A DNA stretch of 64,000 bases from Sphingomonas sp. So64.6b (GTDB lineage Bacteria > Pseudomonadota > Alphaproteobacteria > Sphingomonadales > Sphingomonadaceae), in the NCBI RefSeq assembly GCF_014171475.1, contig NZ_CP048817.1, forward strand, positions 3,782,001 to 3,846,000, written 5' to 3'. Within the stretch, counting starts at the first letter, position 1. Each line of letters starts with the position of its first letter. The notes below the pieces were generated by a model. That model was given only the letters and a program-made list of their open reading frames with translations, did not search any database and had not been told where the DNA came from. Positions 34,700 to 43,435 of this stretch are shown piece after piece. Both the position numbers and the translations under genes were made by a program.

Positions 34700-36475
34700 T
34701 TACCGCGATGAATGCGAGGCAAACAAGCGCGGTTCGACGGTAAATAGTGTCAAACCCGCGCTATTCCGCGCAATTGGTCGCATCCAGCGTGGAATCCGGC
34801 CCCGGCGGAGCTGTGCGAGCAAGTGATCAGGGTTGCCCGACATTGTCGTACCGAGTTCATCGAAACTGCCCGGACACAGCGCGATATAACGAACCTGCCA
34901 GTTTTGTGCGATCGATCGCGCCTGATCGGGCGTGCCCAGGAAGAAGCGATAGACTGCGGCGTTGCCGGCATTGTTACGATGATAGGGCGCCCCGACGACC
35001 GTCAACCGGGTCGCGACAAGCGCATAAGCACCGAGATCGAGCGGCGCGATCAGCCGTCCTTGGGGCAACGTGCCGAGTTCGGCCAGCGCCTCGGGCGAGG
35101 TGCAGCCCGGCCCGGCCCGGCCCCCGGTCTGGCTCCGACCTTGGCTCTGGCCCTCCGATTGCGGCGCGAAAGCATTGGCGGCGAGCGGGTAGAGCATGCC
35201 GGCCGAGCCGAGCCATGCCGCGGCGAGCCATAGCGAACCGCGTCGCCGCGCGACCGCGATCACCGCCGCGAGGGCCGGCGAAGCGAGGATCGCGCCGGCA
35301 TAGGCGCCACGCAATTGCAGGCAGGTGAGCGCCAGCGCGGCAAGCTGAAACACGAGCAGCACCGACCAGAAACCGTCACGCGTCGCGCGCAACCGCCACA
35401 GGCTGGCGGCGATCCCGGCGACCATCAGTCCGGCATAGCCGATCGCCACCTCCGGCCGCGCGGCGAACAAAGGCTGCGCCTCGCCGACATTGGCGAGCCA
35501 CAAGCGGTTGAGCATCGGATCCACCCCGCCATAAGGCGCCAGGCACGACGGCGCGACGAGCCACAGGCCCGATATCGCGGCGACCCCCAGCGCCATGGCC
35601 AGGCCAGCCCGGATATCGCGCCGCGCGCTGGCATAACCGGCAATCGCCAGCACGATCGGCGCGAACGCGGCGAACTGAGTCGCGCGCCATACGATCGCGG
35701 TGAAGCCATCGCATCCGGCGAAATCGAATTGTTCGGTCTTGAGCACGGTATTTGCGGCAAGCAGCCCGGCGGCCAGCGCGATGCCGAAACCCATCAGCGC
35801 ATCGTCCCCACCGCGCCGGCCCCAGATCCAGCCGGTCACCAGCACCACGGCCGCCGCGGCGAGCAGCGGCAAGGTTTCCACCCCGATCGCGATGCTTGCC
35901 GCCGCCGCCAGCCCGGCGGTGAGGCCCCGCGACATGTCCGGCACATGGACCAGCGCATGGACGATGACGAGCAACAGAACCACCTGAAACCCGTGATGAT
36001 CGATCCGGCCGGGCAGGAAGATCGTCGTCGTCGGATAGGCGATCGCCGCCACGACCAGCGCGGTGCGGGCAATCTCCGCACCGCCCAGCGCGCGCGCGAT
36101 ACGCGCGGTTAGCAGCAACGCGCCGGCGAGCAGCAGCGTCGGCCACGCGATCACCGCCGCGATTTCGGCAAAGTGCCGGCCAGCGAACGGAGTCAGCGCA
36201 GCGATGATCCCGCCCGGCACCAGATCGGGCAGGCGCGACCAGTGCATCGCGAGGCCGGGCGGCGCGCCGAGGCGGTGCTGTGCAAGATCGGAGAAACGCT
36301 GCCCGCCGAGCCAGTCGCGGATCTGTTGCAGGCGCATCACATCGTCGGTGTCGGGCAGGCGCAGCGCGGACAATTGATGCCAGTCGCGCAAGGTCCAGGC
36401 GGCGGCAAGCAGCAACGCCAGGACCAACGCGGCCAGCGTGTCCCCCTTCATGCCTTGCCGATCGCCATAATCCAT
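34700..36475 (-). CDS. Polytopic membrane protein with STT3/GT-C-like DxD loop
   Basis: 591 residues and about twelve TM segments. After TM1 comes LPDTDDVMRLQQIRDWLGGQRFSDLAQHRLGAPPGLAMHWSRLPDLVPG. This acidic DTDD loop plus MHWSR resembles oligosaccharyltransferase-like (STT3/PglB) proteins. FLPGRIDHHGFQVVLLL follows TM5. The C-terminal 150 residues are periplasmic. Transcribed with the next membrane gene, so the two probably act together in cell-envelope glycan or lipid modification (inference). ATG 36475; ATG 36451 is possible. Confidence 0.7.
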   Translation of the reverse strand: MDYGDRQGMKGDTLAALVLALLLAAAWTLRDWHQLSALRLPDTDDVMRLQQIRDWLGGQRFSDLAQHRLGAPPGLAMHWSRLPDLVPGGIIAALTPFAGRHFAEIAAVIAWPTLLLAGALLLTARIARALGGAEIARTALVVAAIAYPTTTIFLPGRIDHHGFQVVLLLVIVHALVHVPDMSRGLTAGLAAAASIAIGVETLPLLAAAAVVLVTGWIWGRRGGDDALMGFGIALAAGLLAANTVLKTEQFDFAGCDGFTAIVWRATQFAAFAPIVLAIAGYASARRDIRAGLAMALGVAAISGLWLVAPSCLAPYGGVDPMLNRLWLANVGEAQPLFAARPEVAIGYAGLMVAGIAASLWRLRATRDGFWSVLLVFQLAALALTCLQLRGAYAGAILASPALAAVIAVARRRGSLWLAAAWLGSAGMLYPLAANAFAPQSEGQSQGRSQTGGRAGPGCTSPEALAELGTLPQGRLIAPLDLGAYALVATRLTVVGAPYHRNNAGNAAVYRFFLGTPDQARSIAQNWQVRYIALCPGSFDELGTTMSGNPDHLLAQLRRGRIPRWMRPIARNSAGLTLFTVEPRLFASHSSR

Positions 36476-36517
36476 CCCCGCGCTCTACGCAGCGGACGGT
36501 TAAATTGCCGTTCCCAC

Positions 36518-36550
36518 TAAATCCTCCTCCGGGAACCGGGGGAGGATTTA
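36518..36550 (-). terminator. Terminator after argG (works in both directions)
   Basis: TAAATCCTCCTCCGG (36518-36532) pairs with CCGGGGGAGGATTTA (36536-36550), 15 bp with one G-T, loop GAA; A/T bases at both ends of the stem. Ends 3 bp from the argG stop. Confidence 0.85.
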
Positions 36551-36553
36551 AGG

Positions 36554-37783
36554 TTACCGATCGCGTCGTCCGAGCAAGCGCAGCCGTAATGCGTTGAGCT
36601 TGATGAAGCCCGCCGCGTCGCGCTGGTCATAGGCGCCCTGATCGTCCTCGAAGGTCACGACCTTTTCCGAGTAAAGCGAATTGGGCGATTTGCGCCCCGT
36701 GACGATGACCGACCCCTTGTAGAGCTTGAGCCGGACCGTGCCCGAGACCTTTTCCTGACTATGGTCGATCGCCGCCTGAAGCATCTCGCGCTCAGGGCTG
36801 AACCAGAAGCCGTTATAGATCAGCTCGGCATAACGCGGTGCGAGTTCGTCCTTGAGATGCGCGGCGCCCCGATCGAGCGTGAGCTGCTCGATCCCGCGAT
36901 GGGCAAGATGATAGATGGTACCGCCAGGCGTTTCGTACATGCCGCGCGACTTCATGCCGACGAAGCGGTTTTCGACCAGGTCGAGCCGGCCGATGCCATG
37001 CTTGCGGCCCAGTTCGTTGAGCGACTCCAGCAGCGTCGCCGGCGACATGCCGACGCCGTTGATCGCGACGCCGTCACCGCGTTCGAAATCGACCGTGATT
37101 GTCTCAGGTTCGTTCGGCGCGTCCTCCGGGTTGACGGTGCGCGAATAGACATAGTCGGGGACTTCGTCCCACGGATCCTCAAGCACTTTTCCTTCCGACG
37201 AGGTGTGCAGCATGTTGGCGTCGGTCGAGAATGGCGATTCGCCGCGCTTGTCCTTGGGCACCGGAATCTGATGCTGTTCGGCAAAGGCGATCAGCGCGGT
37301 GCGGCTGGTCAAATCCCATTCGCGCCACGGCGCGATTACCTTGATATCGGGTGCGAGCGCATAATAGCCGAGTTCGAAGCGCACCTGGTCATTGCCCTTG
37401 CCGGTCGCGCCATGGCTGACCGCATCGGCGCCAACCAGCTTGGCGATCTCGACCTGACGCTTGGCGATCAGCGGCCGGGCGATCGAGGTGCCGAGCAGGT
37501 ACAGCCCCTCGTACAGCGCGTTGGAGCGCATCATCGGGAAGACATAGTCGCGTACGAATTCCTCGCGCAGGTCATCGATGAAGATGTGTTCGGGCTTGAC
37601 CCCCATCAGCTCGGCCTTGGCGCGTGCCGGTGCGAGTTCCTCCCCCTGGCCGAGATCGGCAGTGAAGGTCACCACCTCGCAATTATAGGTCTGCTGCAGC
37701 CATTTCAGGATCACGCTGGTGTCGAGACCGCCCGAATAGGCGAGGACGACGCGGTTGATCTGATCGGATGTCGGTTTGGACAC
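36554..37783 (-). CDS. argG: Argininosuccinate synthase
   Basis: 409 residues. Condenses citrulline and aspartate with ATP in arginine synthesis. N-type ATP pyrophosphatase loop [15 protein letters not shown] (residues 12-26), [54 protein letters not shown] and [30 protein letters not shown] are all intact. The start is GTG 37783 with GGAG eight bases before. Monocistronic, with a strong terminator. Confidence 0.97.
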   Translation of the reverse strand: MSKPTSDQINRVVLAYSGGLDTSVILKWLQQTYNCEVVTFTADLGQGEELAPARAKAELMGVKPEHIFIDDLREEFVRDYVFPMMRSNALYEGLYLLGTSIARPLIAKRQVEIAKLVGADAVSHGATGKGNDQVRFELGYYALAPDIKVIAPWREWDLTSRTALIAFAEQHQIPVPKDKRGESPFSTDANMLHTSSEGKVLEDPWDEVPDYVYSRTVNPEDAPNEPETITVDFERGDGVAINGVGMSPATLLESLNELGRKHGIGRLDLVENRFVGMKSRGMYETPGGTIYHLAHRGIEQLTLDRGAAHLKDELAPRYAELIYNGFWFSPEREMLQAAIDHSQEKVSGTVRLKLYKGSVIVTGRKSPNSLYSEKVVTFEDDQGAYDQRDAAGFIKLNALRLRLLGRRDR

Positions 37784-37855
37784 GGGCAGGCTCCGGAGAC
37801 AAGGGGACGCGGGCGGGTATCAGCCCACCTCGCGGACGGCAAGTCGAAGCGCTGT

Positions 37856-39175
37856 CTATTCGGGCGATGCGGTTTTCATGCCTCTGAGCAGGGCAGGCAG
37901 ATAAAGGCCCAATGCGCCGGCGCGATAGGCATAACCGAGCAGCATCGCCCACCACAGGCCGATCGAACCAAACGGGCGGAGCAGCAGGTCGGTGACGATA
38001 TACAATGTGGTCGCGACGATCGCGGCGTTGCGCAGCGCACGGCCGCGCGTGGCGCCGATAAAGATGCCATCGAGCAGCCACGCCGGCACGCCAATCAGCG
38101 GAATCGCCGCGGCAAAGGGCAGCAGCGCGCGTGCCTGAGTTCGCACATCGGCATTGGCCGCAAGCAGGTCGATCAACGGACCGCCAGCGAGGAAGAAGAG
38201 CAGCGCGAAACCGAGGCCGGCGAGCAGCGAGAATTCTCCGGTCAGTCGGATCGCGCGGCGCATCTGAGCCTCGGACCGGGCGCCGATCGCATGGCCGACG
38301 CGTGATTCGGCGGTGAAGGCGAAACCGTCGAGCACGAACGCGGCGACACTGACGAACTGCATCAATACGTGATTCGCCGCGAGCGGCACCGTTCCCAGTC
38401 GCGCACCGGCATTGGTGAACCACACGAACAGCAAAAGCAGCGCAATGGTACGGATCATGATGTCGGCGTTGACCGCGAACAGCCGCTTCAGCGCGCCGCC
38501 GCCGAACAGCGTGGCCGAGCCCAGCCGGCGCCAATCGATTCCTCGCCCGACGATCAGCAGCCCGGTGGCGAGCGCGATCCATTCCGCGCAGGACGTACCC
38601 AGCCCGACGCCGCGTGCGCCCATGGCGAAATGCCATACCAACATCAGGTCGAGCGCAATGTTCGCGAGGTTCATCACGATCTGCAGCGCCAGCGCCGCCC
38701 GTGTACGGCCGACACCGAACAGCCAGCCATTGATCGCGAACACGGCGAGGCCGGCCGGTGCGCCGATGAACCGCGCGCCGACAAAGGCGCGCGCGGCATC
38801 ATCAAGCGCGCCGCCGCCGGACAATGCGGCAAAGGCGAGCGGGATCAGCAACAGCTGCAAGGCGAACAGGACCACGCCCAGCGCCAGGCCGACCGCGACA
38901 CCGCGGAGCAGCATCGCCTCAACTTCCGGCACGTCGCCCGCGCCCGCCGCCTGCGCGGTCATCCCGGTCATGCCCATGCGCAGGAAACCGAAGGTCCAGA
39001 AGATCAGATTGATCACCGTCGCGCCGAGCGCCACCCCGGCCAGCGCCGCCGCGTCGCCGGTCGCGCCGATCACCGCGGTATCGACCAGCCCGACCAGCGG
39101 CACCGTGGTCTGGCCCAGCATGATCGGCCAGGCCTGGGCAAAGATCGACCGGCGGGTGAGCACAAGCGAGGTCAT
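37856..39175 (-). CDS. MATE-family efflux transporter (DinF-like)
   Basis: 439 residues, twelve hydrophobic helices in two related halves. N-terminal AQAWPIMLGQTTVPLVGLVDTAVIGATGD contains the Pro and Asp important for cation coupling; GFLRMGMTGMTAQAAGAGD follows. Members export drugs or metabolites in exchange for Na+ or H+. The DinF branch is likely from the VGLVDTAVIG form. 72 bp upstream of argG on the same strand; independent function. Confidence 0.9.
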   Translation of the reverse strand: MTSLVLTRRSIFAQAWPIMLGQTTVPLVGLVDTAVIGATGDAAALAGVALGATVINLIFWTFGFLRMGMTGMTAQAAGAGDVPEVEAMLLRGVAVGLALGVVLFALQLLLIPLAFAALSGGGALDDAARAFVGARFIGAPAGLAVFAINGWLFGVGRTRAALALQIVMNLANIALDLMLVWHFAMGARGVGLGTSCAEWIALATGLLIVGRGIDWRRLGSATLFGGGALKRLFAVNADIMIRTIALLLLFVWFTNAGARLGTVPLAANHVLMQFVSVAAFVLDGFAFTAESRVGHAIGARSEAQMRRAIRLTGEFSLLAGLGFALLFFLAGGPLIDLLAANADVRTQARALLPFAAAIPLIGVPAWLLDGIFIGATRGRALRNAAIVATTLYIVTDLLLRPFGSIGLWWAMLLGYAYRAGALGLYLPALLRGMKTASPE

Positions 39176-39241
39176 TGGCGGCGCTTAGGCAGGAATATCG
39201 TGTTGCGCTAGATTATCGGTATTTCGAGTCGGGGAATGATG

Positions 39242-39664
39242 ATGGCGGAGAACAAGACCCAGGAAACCGGTGCGAGCGTGGAAACATTCCTCGCACGGGT
39301 CGAACCCGAACAGCGCCGCAGCGACGCGCGGATCATCATCGATCTGATGACCCGCATCTCGGGCGAACCGGCGACGATGTGGGGCCCCTCGATCATCGGC
39401 TTCGGCCGCTATCGATACCGCTATGACAGCGGCCGCGAGGGCGAAATGGCGCGGATCGGATTCAGTCCGCGCAAAGCGAGTCTGGTGCTTTATATCGCCG
39501 GCGGCTTTCCTCGTCACGACGCGCTGATGGCGCAGCTCGGCAATTTCACCACCGGCAAGTCCTGCCTTTACGTCAAGAAGCTGAGCGACGTGGACATGGG
39601 CGCGCTGGAAGCGCTGATCGTCGAGTCGCTCGACTATATGCGGATGACTTATCCGCCAGCCTGA
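39242..39664 (+). CDS. DUF1801 domain protein (YdhG-like)
   Basis: About 140 residues. VETFLARVEPEQRRSDARIIIDLMTRISGEPATMWGPSIIGFGRYRYRYDSGREGEMARIGFSPRKASLVLYI and KLSDVDMGALEALI are typical DUF1801 blocks. The fold is an uncharacterised iron-chaperone-like domain. Three ATGs (39236, 39239, 39242) compete; the third has the best spacing from CGGGGA. The 3' end overlaps cfa by 16 bp, convergent. Confidence 0.85.
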   Translation: MAENKTQETGASVETFLARVEPEQRRSDARIIIDLMTRISGEPATMWGPSIIGFGRYRYRYDSGREGEMARIGFSPRKASLVLYIAGGFPRHDALMAQLGNFTTGKSCLYVKKLSDVDMGALEALIVESLDYMRMTYPPA

Positions 39665-40884
39665 CGCAGCCGACGCTCCTCTTCATACATATAATCACGC
39701 GTGATCGGCAGGACGGTGCGGTTGCGCGCGAACTGGATCTGGTAATTGACCATCCCGCCATAACGGAACGCGGCGCTCGCACCCGCCAGATAGAACAGCC
39801 ACATGCGATAGAAGCGCTCGTCGTACAGTTCGACGATCTGCGCCTTTGCCGCGACGGTGCGGTCGTACCAGAGATCGAGCGTGTAGCTGTAATGCAGCCG
39901 CAGCACCTCGACATCGGTGAGGAAGAATTTCTGCCCTTCGTTGGCGCGCACGATTTCCGACAGTGCAGGGTTGTAGCCGCCCGGGAAGATATATTTCGCG
40001 GTCCAGTCGTCGGTCACGCCGGGCGCGCCGGCCCGGCCGATGGTGTGGAGCAGCATCACGCCGTCTTCGGTCAGCAGGCTGCGGCATTTGCGCATGAAGG
40101 TGCGGTAATGCGCCGGGCCGACATGTTCGAACATGCCGACCGAGACGATGCGATCGAACGTGCCGGTGACGTGGCGATAATCGATCAGTTCGAACTTCAC
40201 CTTGTCGGCGACACCCGCTTCCTCGGCACGGCGGCGCGCGACTTTGATTTGCTCCTCCGACAGGGTGACCCCCAGCACTTCGGCGCCGGTCTTGGCATGG
40301 AGGTACAGCGCCATGCCGCCCCAGCCGCAGCCGATATCGAGCACGCGCATGCCCGGCTTGAGCGCGAGCTTGGCGGCGATATGCGCCTTTTTGTCGTCCT
40401 GCGCCTGTTCGAGGCTGTTGGCCGGATCGGTGAAATAGGCGCAGCTATATTGCCGGTCGGCGTCGAGGAAGAGATCATAAAGCCGGTCCGACAGGTCATA
40501 ATGGTGCGCGACGTTGCGCTTCGACGCGCGCGCCATGTTGATCCGGCCGACGCGGTGCACCACGGCCGCGACCGCGCGGCGTGGTGGAGAGGCGATCAAC
40601 GCGGCCTTGCCTTCCTCCCACAGATCATTGGCGGTCATCAGCGTGACCAGACCCATGATGTCGTCGCCATCGACGAGCAGCCGGCCATTCATATAGGCTT
40701 CGCCCGCGCCCAGGCTCGGATTGCGCACGATGAAGTTTGCCGCGCCCTTGTCGGCGAAGCGTATCGTGACATTGGGGAAATCAGGATCCGCCGTACCGAA
40801 GCTACGGATGTTGCCATCGGCATGGTGGACGGTGAGCTGTCCGCGCTTCACGCGGGCGGCCAGGAATCGATCGATCAGCGCCAT
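39649..40884 (-). CDS. cfa: Cyclopropane-fatty-acyl-phospholipid synthase
   Basis: 411 residues. Adds a methylene from SAM to cis double bonds of membrane phospholipid acyl chains. N-terminal lipid-binding part (NPSLGAGEAYMNGRLLVDGDDIMGLV), then VAHHYDLSDRLYDLFLDADRQYSCAYF, SAM motif VLDIGCGWGGMALYL, the CFA block GMFEHVGPAHY and IFPGGYNPAL, and the C-terminal WYDRTVAAKA...RMWLFYLAGASAAFRYG. ATG 40884. Just downstream of the SUOX-like gene, 18 bp apart, likely one transcript. Confidence 0.92.
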   Translation of the reverse strand: MALIDRFLAARVKRGQLTVHHADGNIRSFGTADPDFPNVTIRFADKGAANFIVRNPSLGAGEAYMNGRLLVDGDDIMGLVTLMTANDLWEEGKAALIASPPRRAVAAVVHRVGRINMARASKRNVAHHYDLSDRLYDLFLDADRQYSCAYFTDPANSLEQAQDDKKAHIAAKLALKPGMRVLDIGCGWGGMALYLHAKTGAEVLGVTLSEEQIKVARRRAEEAGVADKVKFELIDYRHVTGTFDRIVSVGMFEHVGPAHYRTFMRKCRSLLTEDGVMLLHTIGRAGAPGVTDDWTAKYIFPGGYNPALSEIVRANEGQKFFLTDVEVLRLHYSYTLDLWYDRTVAAKAQIVELYDERFYRMWLFYLAGASAAFRYGGMVNYQIQFARNRTVLPITRDYMYEEERRLRQAGG

Positions 40885-40902
40885 GCCCGCTCCCGTATCA
40901 AT

Positions 40903-41664
40903 TCAGATGCCCGCATACCAATCGTAATCGACACGATCTTCCCAATATCCGCCTTTTCCGAGGCCGATTCCGGCCAGCGACGCTACGGCATCGACGCGCA
41001 TGACATATTTGGCGTGTTTGTAACCGAGCTGCCGCTCGACCCGCAGCCGGACCGGCGCGCCGTGTCCGACATCGAGCAGATGATTGTTCATTGCCCAGGC
41101 GAGAATCGTCTGCGGATGGAACGCGTCGACCAGGTCGATCGATTCGTAATAGGGCTGTCCGCCATAGAGATCGGCGCAAGTGAACACGATATAGCGCGCG
41201 CCGTCCTTGATATCCGCCAGTTTGAGCAGAGATCCGAGTGTCGGTCCGCGCCACTTCCCGATCGCGCTCCAGCCCTCGACGCAATCGTGCCGCGTGATCT
41301 GGCTTCGCGCGGGCATCGAGCGGAGCTGGGCCAGCGACAGATCGAGCGGCCGCGCGACCAGGCCGGCGACCTGCAGCCGCCACGCGGCAAACTTGTCCGC
41401 CACCATCGCATTATAGCTCGGCGTATCGGGATTGGCGGTGCCGTTGGTGCGGAAGCGCGGCGACATCTGATCGGGACGGAATTCAGGCGCCAGTGCGCCG
41501 CGATTGGACAAAGCGCGTTGCAGCCCGAGATTCATCTGTTCGCCGGAGAAGAGGATTTTGCGAAAACCGGGGTTCTGCGCGACCTTGTCGCAGCCGCTGA
41601 GCAGTAGCCCGGCCGTCGCGGTCCCACCGATGATGAGCGAGCGCCTGGTGATGAAACCGGTCAT
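40903..41664 (-). CDS. Tat-exported SUOX-fold molybdopterin oxidoreductase
   Basis: 253 residues. The leader MTGFITRRSLIIGGTATAGLLLSGC has twin arginines and a lipobox ending at Cys25, so a Tat-exported lipoprotein. The oxidoreductase molybdopterin-binding domain follows: LQVAGLVARPLDLSLAQLRSMP, TRHDCVEGWSAIGKWRGPTLG with the Mo-ligand Cys128, FTCADLYGGQPYYESID and PVRLRVERQLGYKHAKYVMRV. Related to sulphite-oxidase/MsrP-type enzymes. The paired cytochrome b gene upstream overlaps by 4 bp (ATGA), giving a membrane redox partner. Confidence 0.88.
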   Translation of the reverse strand: MTGFITRRSLIIGGTATAGLLLSGCDKVAQNPGFRKILFSGEQMNLGLQRALSNRGALAPEFRPDQMSPRFRTNGTANPDTPSYNAMVADKFAAWRLQVAGLVARPLDLSLAQLRSMPARSQITRHDCVEGWSAIGKWRGPTLGSLLKLADIKDGARYIVFTCADLYGGQPYYESIDLVDAFHPQTILAWAMNNHLLDVGHGAPVRLRVERQLGYKHAKYVMRVDAVASLAGIGLGKGGYWEDRVDYDWYAGI

Positions 41665-42416
41665 TGCTCATCCTCTGGAACCGTCCAGCGCCCGGTGATC
41701 ATCGATCGCACCTCGTTCCACGCACCCGCGAGGATGACCAGCACGAGATGGACGATGATGAACGCAACCAGCCCGGCGGCGGCGATGAAATGGATCGAGC
41801 GCGCCGATTGCCGCCCGCCGAACAGATCGAGCAGCCAGGGCCATGCCGCATCCATGCCCGGCGACATGGTGAGGCCGGTGAAGATCATCAACGGAATCAG
41901 GATGAAGATGACCAGCACATAGGAAAGCTTCTGGAAGATATTGTACGCGCCCGGAGTCTTCGCATCGTGAAAACGAAAGGCGAGATGTTCCTTCACATCA
42001 TGGAGCAGCGCGGCGGGTTTCAACTCGCGCAGGCGAACCCGCAAGTCGCGCTGGAAATGCTTGTTGATCAGGCTCGACACCATCAGGAACAACAGGCCGA
42101 AAGCGAACACCAGCGCGAACAGCAAATGCCAGCGCCGCGCGATCGCGAGATTATAGCTGGCGGGAATGGTCAGCCAGCCCGGCCAGCGCGGCGTGTGCAG
42201 CCAGGCATGATCGAAATTGGCGCCATATGCGCCCCAATAAAGATGCGGATGGGCATTGAGGATGGTCAGCCCGCTGCCGAGCAGAATGAAGACCGCGACG
42301 ACATTGACCCAGTGCCACAGCCGTGTGGTCAGCTTGTGGCGATAAATCGACGCGCCGCCCGGCGGTGCGGTTGCCGTATCCGTCTCGGCGGAAACAGGTT
42401 CGTTCCGGTGGTCCAT
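41661..42416 (-). CDS. Cytochrome b/b6 (Ni-Fe hydrogenase/thiosulphate reductase b-type) membrane subunit
   Basis: 251 residues with four or five TM helices. IYRHKLTTRLWHWVNVVAVFILLGSGLTI and ARRWHLLFALVFAFGLLF carry candidate haem-b histidines; the later SARSIHFIAAAGLVAFIIVHLVLVILAG supplies the second pair. This is the di-haem b-type anchor that passes electrons between quinol and a periplasmic partner, here the SUOX-fold protein. ATG 42416 with GG-rich upstream. Confidence 0.88.
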   Translation of the reverse strand: MDHRNEPVSAETDTATAPPGGASIYRHKLTTRLWHWVNVVAVFILLGSGLTILNAHPHLYWGAYGANFDHAWLHTPRWPGWLTIPASYNLAIARRWHLLFALVFAFGLLFLMVSSLINKHFQRDLRVRLRELKPAALLHDVKEHLAFRFHDAKTPGAYNIFQKLSYVLVIFILIPLMIFTGLTMSPGMDAAWPWLLDLFGGRQSARSIHFIAAAGLVAFIIVHLVLVILAGAWNEVRSMITGRWTVPEDEQ

Positions 42417-42534
42417 CCAGGCCCTTACTCGCGCGCTACTGGCGTTCCGTTACATATCGGGCATCGCCGCGCAATTGACCAGTGACCGATACGAGCGGTG
42501 GCGATCGCCGGATGCCGAGACGCCAGTTCCGGAA

Positions 42535-43290
42535 TCACGCATAAGCGCGCCAGAAGAACACCGCCGTCGTCACGCCCGTGATCAGTATTGTCCAAGTGCG
42601 GATGACGCGCGGCGGCAAGATCAGGCCCAGGCGCGCGCCGAGATAACCGCCAATCAGCGCGCCGGCGAGCATCGGCAGGCACAACATCCAACGCACCATG
42701 CCAGTGGCGATAAAGACAATCGCCGCTGCCGCATTCGCGGTCGCCAGCATCAGGGTGCGCGGTGCGGCAAGCTTGTGCGGTTCCGCGCCTGACAACAGGC
42801 CCCATGTCGCGGTCATCATCAGCCCGACGCCGCCGCCGAAATAACCGCCATAGATGCCGAGCAGCGTTTGCGCACAGATCAGGGTCTTCGGGCCGATACG
42901 GATCCGCTCACCGAGCACCGTCGAGGCGCGCTTGCCGAATGCGATGGCGATCGTCGCGAGCAACAATAGCCAGGGAATGACGAGGTCGAAAATGCGCGTC
43001 GGCGTGACGACGAGCAACAGGCTGCCCGCCATCCCGCCGGCAAAGGTGATTGCGGTAAGCAACCGCACCGACAGGCCGGACATCGGCTCGAGGCCCGCGC
43101 GATAAGCCCAGGCGCTAGCCACCGCGCCGGGCTGCAGCGCGACGTTGCTGGTCGCGTTGGCGATCGGACTGGGCAGACCGAGTGCGATCAGCGCCGGCAT
43201 GGTGGCAAAGGTGCCGCCACCGGCCAGCGCATTCATAGCGCCGCCAAGCATGCCGGCACCGGCCGCGAAGGCGAGATCAGCGAGAGTCAC
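42535..43290 (-). CDS. TauE/SafE-family sulphite/organosulphonate exporter-like permease
   Basis: 251 residues, about eight TM helices. Begins GAGMLGGAMNALAGGGTFATMPALIALGLPSPIANATSNVALQPGAVAS, a TauE/SafE repeat, with the second repeat at LLGIYGGYFGGGVGLMMTATWGLL. These permeases carry sulphite, sulphoacetate or related anions. Location beside a sulphite-oxidase-fold enzyme may be meaningful but the genes are 118 bp apart. Start is GTG 43290. Confidence 0.88.
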   Translation of the reverse strand: MTLADLAFAAGAGMLGGAMNALAGGGTFATMPALIALGLPSPIANATSNVALQPGAVASAWAYRAGLEPMSGLSVRLLTAITFAGGMAGSLLLVVTPTRIFDLVIPWLLLLATIAIAFGKRASTVLGERIRIGPKTLICAQTLLGIYGGYFGGGVGLMMTATWGLLSGAEPHKLAAPRTLMLATANAAAAIVFIATGMVRWMLCLPMLAGALIGGYLGARLGLILPPRVIRTWTILITGVTTAVFFWRAYA

Positions 43291-43309
43291 GAAGCGCGCT
43301 ACCCTTCCG

Positions 43310-43435
43310 TTCGCCCCGAGCTTGTCGAAGGGCCGTTCTTCTTGTCCGCCATAGAGAGAAAGAACGGTGCTTCGACAAGCATGGCTCGAGCTTCGTCGAG
43401 AGGCTCAGCACGAACGGGAGAGGTATCGACTGCGC
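43310..43435. repeat. Compound inverted repeat of GAGCTTGTCGAAG family
   Basis: Contains GAGCTTGTCGAAGGGCCGTTCTT (from 43319) against AAGAACGGTGCTTCGACAAGC (43360-43380), then a third copy oriented CTCGAGCTTCGTCGAGAGGCTCAGCACGAACGGG (43384-43417). Non-coding, between TauE and the rlmN 3' end, both on the minus strand. Confidence 0.75.

Noticed and set aside
39892..41607. Plus-strand ORF of 571 codons opposite cfa and the SUOX-fold gene
   Set aside because: Shadow; the reverse genes have clear motifs.
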